Assembly (NCBI GenBank): GCA_002402025.1
Contig: NVUU01000033.1
Location: forward strand, 1 to 9,836
Reading direction: 5' to 3'
Source: Candidatus Aerophobota bacterium
GTDB taxonomy: Bacteria > Chlamydiota > Chlamydiia > Chlamydiales > GCA-2402025
Length of the DNA stretch: 9,836 nt
In this document: positions 1 to 6,491 of the stretch, piece by piece
Layout: every line of letters starts with the position of its first letter
Numbering within the stretch: position 1 is the first letter of the stretch
The notes under the pieces: model-generated
Database searches by the model: none
What the model saw: only the letters and a program-made list of their open reading frames with translations
Told to the model about the DNA's origin: nothing
Position numbers and translations under genes: made by a program

Positions 1-1
1 C

Positions 2-457
2 GGTGACTCCGTGAGCGTGATTAATACAGCAACAGATACAGCACCAAACGCCCCGATCACCTCAAATATCGGCGCAATCCCCTTAGCTCTTGCAATCACT
101 CCTGATGGAACGAAGGTCTATGTTGCAAACTTCTACGATGACTCCGTGAGCGTGATTAATACAGCAACAGATACAGCACCAAACGCCCCGATCACCTCAA
201 ATATCGGCGATGGTCCCAGAGCTCTTGCAATCACTCCTGATGGCACGAAGGCCTATGTTGCAAACCAAAGCTCTGACTCCGTGAGCGTGATTAATACAGC
301 AACAGATATGGTAAGCGCTACGATCACCTCAAATATCGGCAATGGTCCCATAGCTCTTGCTATTGCAACTTTTAACCTAACGGAACGTTTAATTCAGAGC
401 GTAGTTAAACATTCTCCTATAAAAGCACAAAAGGGTATTCTTTTTAGGTCCAATTAA
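2..457 (+). CDS. YVTN-type beta-propeller repeat protein, C-terminal part (5' end outside window)
   Basis: The reading frame is open to the left edge, so only the last 151 codons are seen. It consists of repeated 45-residue units with the core pattern SVSVINTATD, ITSNIG, P.ALAITPDGTK.YVAN. This matches the YVTN family of beta-propeller repeats, in which each unit forms one propeller blade. Such proteins are usually exported and serve in surface, adhesion or binding roles; no enzyme motif is visible here. Two complete units and a partial third are present. The third lacks one codon, and the protein leaves the repeat consensus right after ALAI (about position 365). A roughly 30-residue unrelated tail (LTERLIQSVVKHSP and onward) then runs to the TAA. 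The signal peptide, if any, lies outside the window. The family call is firm. The biological role is not known, and the odd tail suggests a truncated gene. Confidence 0.8.
   Translation, partial: GDSVSVINTATDTAPNAPITSNIGAIPLALAITPDGTKVYVANFYDDSVSVINTATDTAPNAPITSNIGDGPRALAITPDGTKAYVANQSSDSVSVINTATDMVSATITSNIGNGPIALAIATFNLTERLIQSVVKHSPIKAQKGILFRSN
5..364 (+). repeat. 135-bp tandem repeat coding for propeller blades
   Basis: Units begin at 5, 140 and 275 (each starts GACTCCGTGAGC), an exact 135-bp (45-codon) period. Positions 5-74 and 140-209 are identical over 70 bases. The third unit matches the first two for its first 34 bases, then diverges and loses 3 bp. It ends at about 364, where the coding sequence leaves the repeat. 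Differences between units cluster in the segment coding for the blade loops. More units probably lie to the left of the window. Confidence 0.9.
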
Positions 458-501
458 ACCCGCGTGAGTCTGATTTCTGAGAGAGGTTTCCCCTTCTTTG
501 A

Positions 502-705
502 AAAATGCTGCCGTTTTTTTTCAAAGCTAGATTTCGCATTGGAACTTCTTTACTTTCCAAAATTTTTACTGATTTAAGACGTCAGCTTAAAATAGTAGGA
601 CTTATGAATGAGGTTTTTAACTTTGTCGATGCAAGTTCTCTTATTTCCAAAGAGAAAGACAAAGTCATCCAACTGCCAAGCATCTTGCATAGCTCATATG
701 GTTGA
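502..705 (+). pseudogene. IS5-type transposase remnant
   Basis: This frame opens at 502 after a TGA and contains RFRIGTSLLSKIFTDLR followed by GLMNEVFNFVDASSLISK. The second block resembles the conserved segment around the first acidic catalytic residue in one group of IS5-family DDE transposases (LMNEVF.FVDASHLI.K). In intact relatives as I remember them, the text runs on through a W.ERDKA segment and several hundred more residues. Here KEKDKVIQ follows directly and the frame stops 13 residues later. The rest of the transposase is not found between 705 and the 3' end of the neighbouring gene at 735. I read this as an internal fragment of a dead insertion sequence. No terminal inverted repeats were recognised. 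The family match is from memory. Confidence 0.55.
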
Positions 706-734
706 CAATATAATAGCATTAAAAACACTCAAAT

Positions 735-2090
735 TTATTTAACTTTAGAGAGAAGGCTTAGCTCATCTAGAAGAACTGTCGGATCTTTAATTTTCTTGAG
801 CGAGTCTTCTTTCATATGGTAGATCGCTTTTGGAGATATCTCAAAGAAAAGTTTTGAAAGAGAAGAGCTACAGTGCAGGATAAAGTCTACCTCTCTTAAA
901 GAAGAGAGAAGCGAGATGAGTATGCTGCTGCTCTTGCAATCCTTAAGATATACGATAAGCCTGTGATCTTCCCCTGCATTATCATGAAGAGATCTGATTG
1001 TATGGAATAGATGTGTTGTCATTTCTTGACCATCATCAAGAGATAACACAGTAAAGGTTCTTCCCTTTAACACCTGCTTTAGAGCAAAGAAATGGTCTTC
1101 TGAGAAAATTTTATTCAACGCATCGAAGTGAAGAAGTTTTTCTGCGATTTGTGATAGTGTTACTCTTACGCAACCAACCTTTTGGATTGCAATACTTGCT
1201 GCAAGGTTCGCAAGGCTTACGCAGACATCAGGACTTAAGTTGTTTCCCATGCCCATTGTCATCATAGCAAGAACGGTGTCTCCTGCACCCGTTACATCCT
1301 TCACTTCTCTTGATTTTACAGTGAAATCTTCTCTTTTAAAATCCTTATTAAAGAGGCTCATCCCCTCTTCAGATCTTGTGACAAGAATGTAATCGGCTTT
1401 AGAGTCTTTTAGAAGAACTTCGCAAACCTTATCAAGAGACTTATCTCTATCGAATTTAGAGGCATAGTATGCTTCAGAGACGTTTGGTTTAATGAGCGTA
1501 GCTCTTTCATACTTAGAAAAATCGTCACCTTTCGGATCCACGATCACAGGGATCTTTTTCGCTCTTGCAGCATTGATCACAGCACGAGTGAGATTCTTTG
1601 TTAAAAAGCCCTTCTTATAATCTGATATTGCAACGACATCAACAGATGCGAGGCATGCATCAAGACCTTCTATAAGTCTTTTTTCAAGCGTTTTAGAAAG
1701 AGAGGTAATGGTTTCAAAGTCTACTCGAAGAAGCTGCTGGGAATTTGCAATCATGCGGTTTTTAGCAGGAGTTGCATAACCTCTTTGCGCAACCATAGCA
1801 CTCGTGTTAATAGCATCTTCTTCTAGGCTTTTGATTAGATTTTTACCAAAAGGATCGGATCCGATCCTTCCACAGACAGACACTTCAGCACCAAGAGATA
1901 CAAGATTAAGGGCCACGTTCCCAGCCATACCAGGGCGCTGGAACTGCTCTTTTGCGTGAAGCACCGCAACGGGCGCCTCAGGAGATATGCGACTTACAGA
2001 CCCCTTAATATAGACATCTAGAACAAAATCCCCTATCACAAAGACATGTACCTTTCTTAGGGCTTTAAAAGAGCCTATCAGCTCTACCAT
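735..2090 (-). CDS. hldE: D-glycero-beta-D-manno-heptose-7-phosphate kinase (HldE-like) with degenerate adenylyltransferase domain
   Basis: HldE phosphorylates heptose 7-phosphate and, in its second domain, adenylylates heptose 1-phosphate on the way to ADP-heptose for lipopolysaccharide. Residues 1 to about 325 are a PfkB/ribokinase-type kinase. Visible marks are GDFVLDVY (20-27), SRISPEAPVAVL (33-44), PGMAGNVALN (53-62; usually PGGAANVA), SDYKKG (156-161), VDPKG (184-188), LVTRSEEGMSL (236-246) and DVTGAGD with the catalytic-type Asp271. Residues from about 326 to 451 align in outline with the nucleotidyltransferase domain: LIVYL around 378, and EVDFILH near 400 against the usual AVDWVV. 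The nucleotide-binding GxFDxxHxGH motif is gone, as are the RLKG loop and the C-terminal S-T-T-motif. The domain is also about 30 residues short. The start ATG overlaps the hldD stop by 7 nt (ATGGTAG), implying translational coupling. The kinase call is strong; loss of the second activity is inferred. Confidence 0.88.
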   Translation of the reverse strand: MVELIGSFKALRKVHVFVIGDFVLDVYIKGSVSRISPEAPVAVLHAKEQFQRPGMAGNVALNLVSLGAEVSVCGRIGSDPFGKNLIKSLEEDAINTSAMVAQRGYATPAKNRMIANSQQLLRVDFETITSLSKTLEKRLIEGLDACLASVDVVAISDYKKGFLTKNLTRAVINAARAKKIPVIVDPKGDDFSKYERATLIKPNVSEAYYASKFDRDKSLDKVCEVLLKDSKADYILVTRSEEGMSLFNKDFKREDFTVKSREVKDVTGAGDTVLAMMTMGMGNNLSPDVCVSLANLAASIAIQKVGCVRVTLSQIAEKLLHFDALNKIFSEDHFFALKQVLKGRTFTVLSLDDGQEMTTHLFHTIRSLHDNAGEDHRLIVYLKDCKSSSILISLLSSLREVDFILHCSSSLSKLFFEISPKAIYHMKEDSLKKIKDPTVLLDELSLLSKVK

Positions 2091-3088
2091 CTCTTATTTC
2101 CGATCAAGTAATTTGTGATGTAATCATGAACACCCTCATCAATGCTATGGAACTTAGGTTTTCCAAGCCCCTTGCTCTCATAAGCATTAATCAATTTACT
2201 CATATCAGCACATGTATAGTTTAAGTAGTGCTCACTTAAATCATCCGGCATATCAAAATATTCAATATGTTCTTTCTTGCCAAGCGCCTTAAATATTGCT
2301 CTTGCAAGACCATTCCAAGTTGTTGGTTGTCCCATGCCCATGTTAAAGATACCAGTAAGGTCATTTTCTAAAAACTCGCAGGTAATTCTGACAACATCTT
2401 TTACGTAGATAAAATCTCTTTTCTGTTCTCCATCTCCATAATGCTCTTGATCGTTTGATTTGAACAAACGCACAACACCTTCTTCTTCAATGCTGTTTTT
2501 CATATGCATAACCATAGAGCCCATGCGACCTTTGTGATATTCGTTTGGACCAAAAACGTTAAAATATTTAAGTCCGACAACTTGATCAAGGGCGCCTTGC
2601 TGTTTCAGCCACATATCCACCATGTGTTTTGCATAGCCGTAAAGATTCAGCGGTTTTAAATCATCAAGGCCATCATGATTATCTGTAAAATCACCTTGAG
2701 AGCCGCCATACGTTGCGGCTGATGATGCATAGATAAAGCGATGTTCATTCGTAAGCGCATATTCTGCAAGCTTAATAGAGAATTTGTAGTTGTTCTCTTG
2801 CATGTAGTCACCATCAGACTCAACAGTTGATGGGCAGGCGCCAAGATGAATAAATGCTTCTATCTCTGATTCTCTACCTTTGAGCCAATCAAAAAGGTGG
2901 TGTTTGGAAATTAAATCTGCGTATTTTTTACCAACGAGATTTTTCCACTTTTCTCCGCTTCTTAAATCATCAACAAGAAGGATGTTTGAAAAGCCTTTTT
3001 CATTTAGATGTTTGACAACACATGAACCAATGAATCCACAAGCACCTGTTACAACGATGAGTTGATCATCGAATATTTTTGTTTGCAT
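2084..3088 (-). CDS. hldD: ADP-L-glycero-D-manno-heptose 6-epimerase
   Basis: HldD converts ADP-D-glycero-D-manno-heptose to the L-glycero epimer, the last cytoplasmic step of heptose donor synthesis for the LPS inner core. The 334-residue protein is an extended short-chain dehydrogenase. It has a Rossmann GACGFIG motif at 15-21, LVDDLRSGEKW at 38-48 (as in LVVDNLKDGTKF of E. coli), HLGACPSTVESDG at 81-93, SSAATYGG at 122-129, and the catalytic YxxxK pair Tyr150/Lys154. YFNVFGP and HKGRMGS, with Lys186, match the second catalytic lysine region, and KRDFIYVKDV follows. It is slightly longer than E. coli HldD (310 residues), mainly through a short N-terminal extension and loop insertions. It starts 108 nt after ispE ends and overlaps the hldE-like gene, so the two heptose genes form one unit. 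No convincing Shine-Dalgarno precedes the ATG. Confidence 0.93.
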   Translation of the reverse strand: MQTKIFDDQLIVVTGACGFIGSCVVKHLNEKGFSNILLVDDLRSGEKWKNLVGKKYADLISKHHLFDWLKGRESEIEAFIHLGACPSTVESDGDYMQENNYKFSIKLAEYALTNEHRFIYASSAATYGGSQGDFTDNHDGLDDLKPLNLYGYAKHMVDMWLKQQGALDQVVGLKYFNVFGPNEYHKGRMGSMVMHMKNSIEEEGVVRLFKSNDQEHYGDGEQKRDFIYVKDVVRITCEFLENDLTGIFNMGMGQPTTWNGLARAIFKALGKKEHIEYFDMPDDLSEHYLNYTCADMSKLINAYESKGLGKPKFHSIDEGVHDYITNYLIGNKRW

Positions 3089-3196
3089 AACTGCGACCTA
3101 CACTTAAATCTCTTATAAACAATGAAAATCACAATACCACATAGATGGAATTTCTTCACACTACGAGTTTTTGCACGGATCAAATATCTTATGGTT

Positions 3197-4063
3197 TTAT
3201 TTAGATGGATACCAAGAAGCAGAACATTTTGATATTGAAGATACTTTATAAAACAGAACATCAGACAAGCTTGGAATCTGCATTTTTCCAAAACACATAA
3301 AAGCTGTTCCAGAACCTGTCATAATAACTTTATTAAAACCGAGCTCTTCTAACTCTTTCTTAAATCGAAAGAGAGTTTTTTCAAGCTTAAAAGCAGGATA
3401 TTCTAAATCGTTCACAAGTACTTGTATAAAGTTGAAAAAATCCTCGGTGTATCTTTTTCGAAAAAAGGATGGACTTGTCTTTGATACTGCATCGATTTTG
3501 CAATTCTTATATACAAGAGGAGTAGACAGGCTCAAAGCTTTTGGCTTTGCAAGTATAAAATTCATGGGTTTGCAAACGATATCTTCAAGGATTTCTCCTA
3601 TCCCTGTGCAATAAGCGGTTCCTTTTGAAAAGAAAAAAGGAACGTCTGCTCCAAGCATTTCGCCCATTTTAATCAAAGCATCTGTTGTTAGGTTTGTTTT
3701 AAGAAGCCTATCTAAGGCATGTAGAGTTGTCGCAGCATTACTGCTGCCGCCACCAAGACCCGCACCCATGGGGATTTTCTTATCGAGATGCAACTTCAAT
3801 GAAAACTTCTTACCGGTTTGTCTTTTGAAAAGGTTAATTGCTTTTACGATGAGATTGCTTCTGTCCATAGGAAGAGATGGATCTGAGCATGTAAAAGCAT
3901 CTTTGTTTGATAGAGAAAAAGAAAGGGTATCCCCAAAATCGATTGCCTGCATGAGGCTTGCGATTTCGTGATACCCGTCACTTCGCTTTTTTAAAACGCG
4001 AAAAAAGAGATTCACCTTTGCAGGTGAGAATAGCTTAAGATCGTAGTTATTCTTTTTCACCAC
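3197..4063 (-). CDS. ispE: 4-diphosphocytidyl-2-C-methyl-D-erythritol kinase
   Basis: IspE uses ATP to phosphorylate CDP-methylerythritol in the non-mevalonate (MEP) isoprenoid pathway. The 288-residue protein is a GHMP kinase. It shows LFSPAKVNLFFRV (11-23, with Lys16 at the substrate site), SDGYHEIASLMQAID, the ATP loop PMGAGLGGGSSNAA (98-111), LGADVPFF with the catalytic-type Asp140, and a C-terminal MTGSGTAF glycine motif (MSGSG in most relatives). No ATG lies upstream of the conserved LFSPAK. The start is GTG at 4063, or possibly the next codon, GTG at 4060. Either lies inside the end of rplI, with an overlap of 17 or 14 nt, so translation is probably coupled to rplI. The same neighbour order (rplI-ispE) occurs in Chlamydia. 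Confidence 0.93.
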   Translation of the reverse strand: MVKKNNYDLKLFSPAKVNLFFRVLKKRSDGYHEIASLMQAIDFGDTLSFSLSNKDAFTCSDPSLPMDRSNLIVKAINLFKRQTGKKFSLKLHLDKKIPMGAGLGGGSSNAATTLHALDRLLKTNLTTDALIKMGEMLGADVPFFFSKGTAYCTGIGEILEDIVCKPMNFILAKPKALSLSTPLVYKNCKIDAVSKTSPSFFRKRYTEDFFNFIQVLVNDLEYPAFKLEKTLFRFKKELEELGFNKVIMTGSGTAFMCFGKMQIPSLSDVLFYKVSSISKCSASWYPSK

Positions 4064-4613
4064 TTTCTTTAGACTCTTTTTCTTTAGTTTCTTCGGATTT
4101 CTCCTCCGTCTCTTCTTTTTTCTTTGTTTTTTTAGCCGCTTCTTTCCTTACAGACTTTCTCTCACCTTCACCGATAATTTCGATGATAATGTGAGTTGGT
4201 ACACCTTCTTTTAAACGAAGGTCTACTCTGTGCTCGCCTGTTGTTTTGATAGGATGTATAAGAGTGATAAAACCCTTTTCAAGCTCGACACCTTCTTTTG
4301 CAAAAAGGTTCACGATATCTGTTGCTGTAACAGATCCATACATATGTCCTGCAGGATCCACTTTAGCTTTTGTTGAAAGCTTTCTGCCTTCAATCACCTT
4401 TGCTAAAGCTTCCGCTTCCGTCTTGTCTTCAGCAGCTTGTTTTGTACGTTCTTCTTGCAATTTCACACGCAGTTTAAGCGTATGAGGTGTTGCAACAACT
4501 GCTTTTTTCTGAGGAATTAGATAGTTACGAACAAAGCCAGGTTTAGCTGTTACAATATCGCCTTTTCTGCCGAGTTTTCCTACATCTTCTAATAGTAGTA
4601 ACTGATTTTGCAT
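4047..4613 (-). CDS. rplI: 50S ribosomal protein bL9 with charged C-terminal tail
   Basis: bL9 binds 23S rRNA at the base of the L1 stalk. Its N-terminal RNA-binding domain carries the family signature (GKLGRKGDIVTAKPGF then VRNYLIP). A helical linker follows at about 45-75, then a C-terminal domain (GSVTATDIVNLF through VDLRLKEGVPTHIIIEI). At 188 residues it is about 40 longer than the usual 148-150. The excess is residues 148-188, made almost only of Lys, Glu, Ser and Thr (for example KKTKKKEETEEKSEE), and is probably disordered. The start ATG is preceded by GGAAG with 7 nt spacing. The gene lies 14 nt after rpsR and overlaps ispE. Confidence 0.95.
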   Translation of the reverse strand: MQNQLLLLEDVGKLGRKGDIVTAKPGFVRNYLIPQKKAVVATPHTLKLRVKLQEERTKQAAEDKTEAEALAKVIEGRKLSTKAKVDPAGHMYGSVTATDIVNLFAKEGVELEKGFITLIHPIKTTGEHRVDLRLKEGVPTHIIIEIIGEGERKSVRKEAAKKTKKKEETEEKSEETKEKESKESGEKE

Positions 4614-4627
4614 GCTAGCTTCCTTTT

Positions 4628-4876
4628 TTATTCGTGTGCAACAAATGGCAGTAGAGCCATATGTCTTGCTCTTTTCACTGCTACTGTTAATTTTTTTTGT
4701 TTACCATGACAAACACCTGTAATGCGTCTTGGTAGGATTTTTCCTTTTTCAGTAATGAACTGAGAAAGGGTTTCTATATCTTTATAATCGATCTCTTTCA
4801 TCCCTGCGGTGGTAAAAGGACATTTCTTTTTCTTTTTAAAACCGCCAGCTGAGTTAGTTCTTCTTTTCTTGCCCAT
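4628..4876 (-). CDS. rpsR: 30S ribosomal protein bS18
   Basis: bS18 forms a heterodimer with bS6 on the platform of the small subunit. The 82-residue protein has the expected basic N-terminus (MGKKRR), [30 protein letters not shown] and the terminal [15 protein letters not shown]. The frame could also begin at a TTG at 4888 that overlaps the rpsF stop. I prefer ATG 4876 because a GAGG Shine-Dalgarno sits 6 nt upstream, the resulting length is 82, as in chlamydial S18, and MRLN has no family support. It lies between rpsF and rplI, the usual bacterial order. Confidence 0.95.
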   Translation of the reverse strand: MGKKRRTNSAGGFKKKKKCPFTTAGMKEIDYKDIETLSQFITEKGKILPRRITGVCHGKQKKLTVAVKRARHMALLPFVAHE

Positions 4877-4882
4877 ATTTAG

Positions 4883-4886
4883 CCTC
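4883..4886 (-). promoter_or_regulatory. Shine-Dalgarno GAGG deciding the rpsR start
   Basis: GAGG on the minus strand lies 6 nt before ATG 4876 and overlaps the TGA stop of rpsF. It supports the ATG over the upstream TTG as the rpsR start and places the ribosome site within the end of rpsF, fitting coupled translation of the bS6/bS18 partners. Confidence 0.7.
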
Positions 4887-5229
4887 AAGATTGTACTAAG
4901 GGTTTAAATTCTAATTTTTCTTCTACTTGATCAGTACGAAGTGTCATGAAGCGTATGAGATCTTCGTTTAAATGATACTCTCTCCAGACTTCTATAAGCT
5001 GATTGTTCTCTATAGAGAAATAGATCACATAGTAATATCCTTCTCTTCTGCCGTTCACTTCATAAGCAAGTTTTTTTCTTCCTTGTTCATGTACGACATG
5101 GATTTCGCCACCGCGAGAAGTAATCCCAGCTGTGACTTTATCAAGAGCTTTCTGCCTTGCATCTTCACTAAGCGTGGATGCAAGGATATACATTCCCTCA
5201 TAGAGCTGATTCTTATTCTTCTTAACCAT
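4885..5229 (-). CDS. rpsF: 30S ribosomal protein bS6
   Basis: bS6 pairs with bS18 on the 30S platform. The 114-residue protein matches the family over its length: [14 protein letters not shown] near the N-terminus, a central [32 protein letters not shown] block (the typical W/R-G-R-R-L-AY-I...G.Y stretch), and [15 protein letters not shown] at the C-terminal part. The start ATG has GGAG 7 nt upstream, in the 12-nt gap after pth. Gene order pth-rpsF-rpsR-rplI is that of Chlamydia. I saw no clear S6:S18-binding leader hairpin upstream, where pth coding sequence occupies the space. Confidence 0.95.
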   Translation of the reverse strand: MVKKNKNQLYEGMYILASTLSEDARQKALDKVTAGITSRGGEIHVVHEQGRKKLAYEVNGRREGYYYVIYFSIENNQLIEVWREYHLNEDLIRFMTLRTDQVEEKLEFKPLVQS

Positions 5230-5241
5230 ATTTGGTCTCCA

Positions 5242-5871
5242 CTATTCTTTTATTTGCTTCTCTATCTCTGTTTCTTTTTTCGGCAAAGACTTCGGAGCAA
5301 GATATTTTAAAACTTCTTCAAAACCGACTTTTACCCACTCTTCTAATGCAAGGGCGGCATCGATCTGTATTTCGGGTAGGAGCTTCTTTTCATGTGAATT
5401 AAAATTTCCTACCACGTATTCATCTAAATCTTCATCTCCATTACTTCCAACACCCACGCGCAGTCTTTGGTACTCTTGCGTTCCAAGATGCCTTTCAACA
5501 TCTTTCAGGCCATTATGACCTCCTGCACTTCCCTTCTCTCTAATGCGTAGTTTCCCAAAGGGAAGAGCTACATCGTCAGACACGATAAGAAGTCTTTCCT
5601 TGGTAAGGTTGTAATAGTCAATGCAACGCCTTACTGCCTGGCCTGAGAGATTCATAAAAGTTGAAGGAAGTAGGAAATACACTTTCTTTCCTTCTATACT
5701 TGCTTTTCCAAACCTGCCCATAAACGCTTTATTTGGACTGAGTGTCGCACCCAGACGCTCAGCGAGCTTCTCTACGACTAAAAAGCCCATATTATGGCGT
5801 GTCATCTCATACTTTTTTCCTGGATTTCCCAGTCCAACGATAAGATATGCCTCAGCAGACAGTTCACCCAT
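5242..5871 (-). CDS. pth: Peptidyl-tRNA hydrolase
   Basis: Pth releases peptides from peptidyl-tRNA that has dropped off ribosomes. Key family residues are present: GLGNPGKKYEMTRHNMGF at 13-30 with Asn16 and the catalytic His26, FMNLSG with Asn74, SDDVALP.GKLR with Asp99 (equivalent of E. coli Asp93), and GSAGGHNGLKDVERHLGT with His119/Asn120. The 209-residue length exceeds the usual 180-195 through a lysine/glutamate-rich C-terminus (KYLAPKSLPKKETEIEKQ). A TTG start at 5898 inside rplY is possible. ATG 5871 is preferred because it leaves only 8 residues before the conserved LIVGLGNPG core and sits 1 nt after the rplY stop (TAA-A-ATG). No Shine-Dalgarno is evident, so re-initiation after rplY is likely. 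Confidence 0.94.
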   Translation of the reverse strand: MGELSAEAYLIVGLGNPGKKYEMTRHNMGFLVVEKLAERLGATLSPNKAFMGRFGKASIEGKKVYFLLPSTFMNLSGQAVRRCIDYYNLTKERLLIVSDDVALPFGKLRIREKGSAGGHNGLKDVERHLGTQEYQRLRVGVGSNGDEDLDEYVVGNFNSHEKKLLPEIQIDAALALEEWVKVGFEEVLKYLAPKSLPKKETEIEKQIKE

Positions 5872-5872
5872 T

Positions 5873-6430
5873 TTAACGTTTCGCAATGAGTACAACAACT
5901 TCGTTAAGCTGCGCTAAAGGCTCCACACCCTTTGGCATCACAATATCTTTAATACGTTTTGCTTGCTTGATGGATAGCTCTCTCACATCAACAGAAAACA
6001 TATTTGGGAGATCTTTTGGAAAGCAACGCACTCTAAGGTGCCTGATCACTTGCCTTAAAAAACCACCAAGCTTAATGCCTTCGCACTCAGCAGCACCTGT
6101 GCACTCTATCGGCACATTCACACTGATCTGAGTTTTCTCATTGAGCTCTAGGAAATCTAGATGCATGATATCGTATGTTGTTGGCTCATACTGAATATCT
6201 TTTACAATCACCTTTACTTTTACGCCTTCGCCTTCAAGTTCTATCACTGTCGTCGGCAGATGTCCCTTTTGAATTTTGCGAAGGATTGCGTGAAATTCGG
6301 CTCCATTTACAGCTAGAAGTTGGCTGTCTTTTTCCTTACTATATAAAACAGCAGGAATGTCACCTTTTTCTCGCATAAGATTTTTTGTGCTTTTCTTTTC
6401 AGCACCTCTATTTGAAACACTTAGTTTCAT
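5873..6430 (-). CDS. rplY: 50S ribosomal protein bL25 (Ctc/TL5 form)
   Basis: bL25 binds 5S rRNA. At 185 residues this is the long two-domain Ctc/TL5 form. Residues 1 to about 92 form the L25 domain (REKGDIPAVLYSK and VKDIQYEPTTYDIMHLDF, the latter a strong family signature). Residues from about 93 to 185 form the beta-rich C-terminal domain (VNVPIECTGAAECEGIKLGG to VRCFPKDLPNMFSVDV). The ATG is preceded by GAGGG with about 7 nt spacing (minus strand, near 6438-6442). The next gene, pth, begins 1 nt after its stop. In Chlamydia the homologue (ctc) lies directly beside glgA; here prs and tRNA-Gln intervene. Confidence 0.94.
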   Translation of the reverse strand: MKLSVSNRGAEKKSTKNLMREKGDIPAVLYSKEKDSQLLAVNGAEFHAILRKIQKGHLPTTVIELEGEGVKVKVIVKDIQYEPTTYDIMHLDFLELNEKTQISVNVPIECTGAAECEGIKLGGFLRQVIRHLRVRCFPKDLPNMFSVDVRELSIKQAKRIKDIVMPKGVEPLAQLNEVVVLIAKR

Positions 6431-6491
6431 AGAACAACCCTCAGGTTAAATTTTATTAATAACTTTTTAAAGACGGAATCTATTCATGGTT

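Noticed and set aside
388..411. GTTTAA...TTAAAC inverted repeat in the propeller tail
   Set aside because: Six bases of AT-rich sequence with a 12-nt spacer is expected by chance. It was too weak to call an operator or IS end.
458..502. Terminator after the propeller gene
   Set aside because: A weak GAGAGG/CCTTCT hairpin can be drawn, but it contains a mismatch and a wobble pair and is followed by A-rich rather than T-rich sequence.
702..714. TTGACA and TATAAT as a strong promoter
   Set aside because: Both hexamers are perfect matches, but only 1 bp separates them instead of 16-18, so they cannot work together. No gene on the plus strand follows.
3049..3291. 80-codon minus-strand frame between ispE and hldD
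   Set aside because: It overlaps the conserved ends of both real genes in another frame, has no Shine-Dalgarno, and shows no recognisable family.
4972..5310. 112-codon plus-strand frame with hydrophobic C-terminus
   Set aside because: It is antisense to rpsF and the end of pth. The hydrophobic run comes from reverse reading of Lys/Glu-rich codons.
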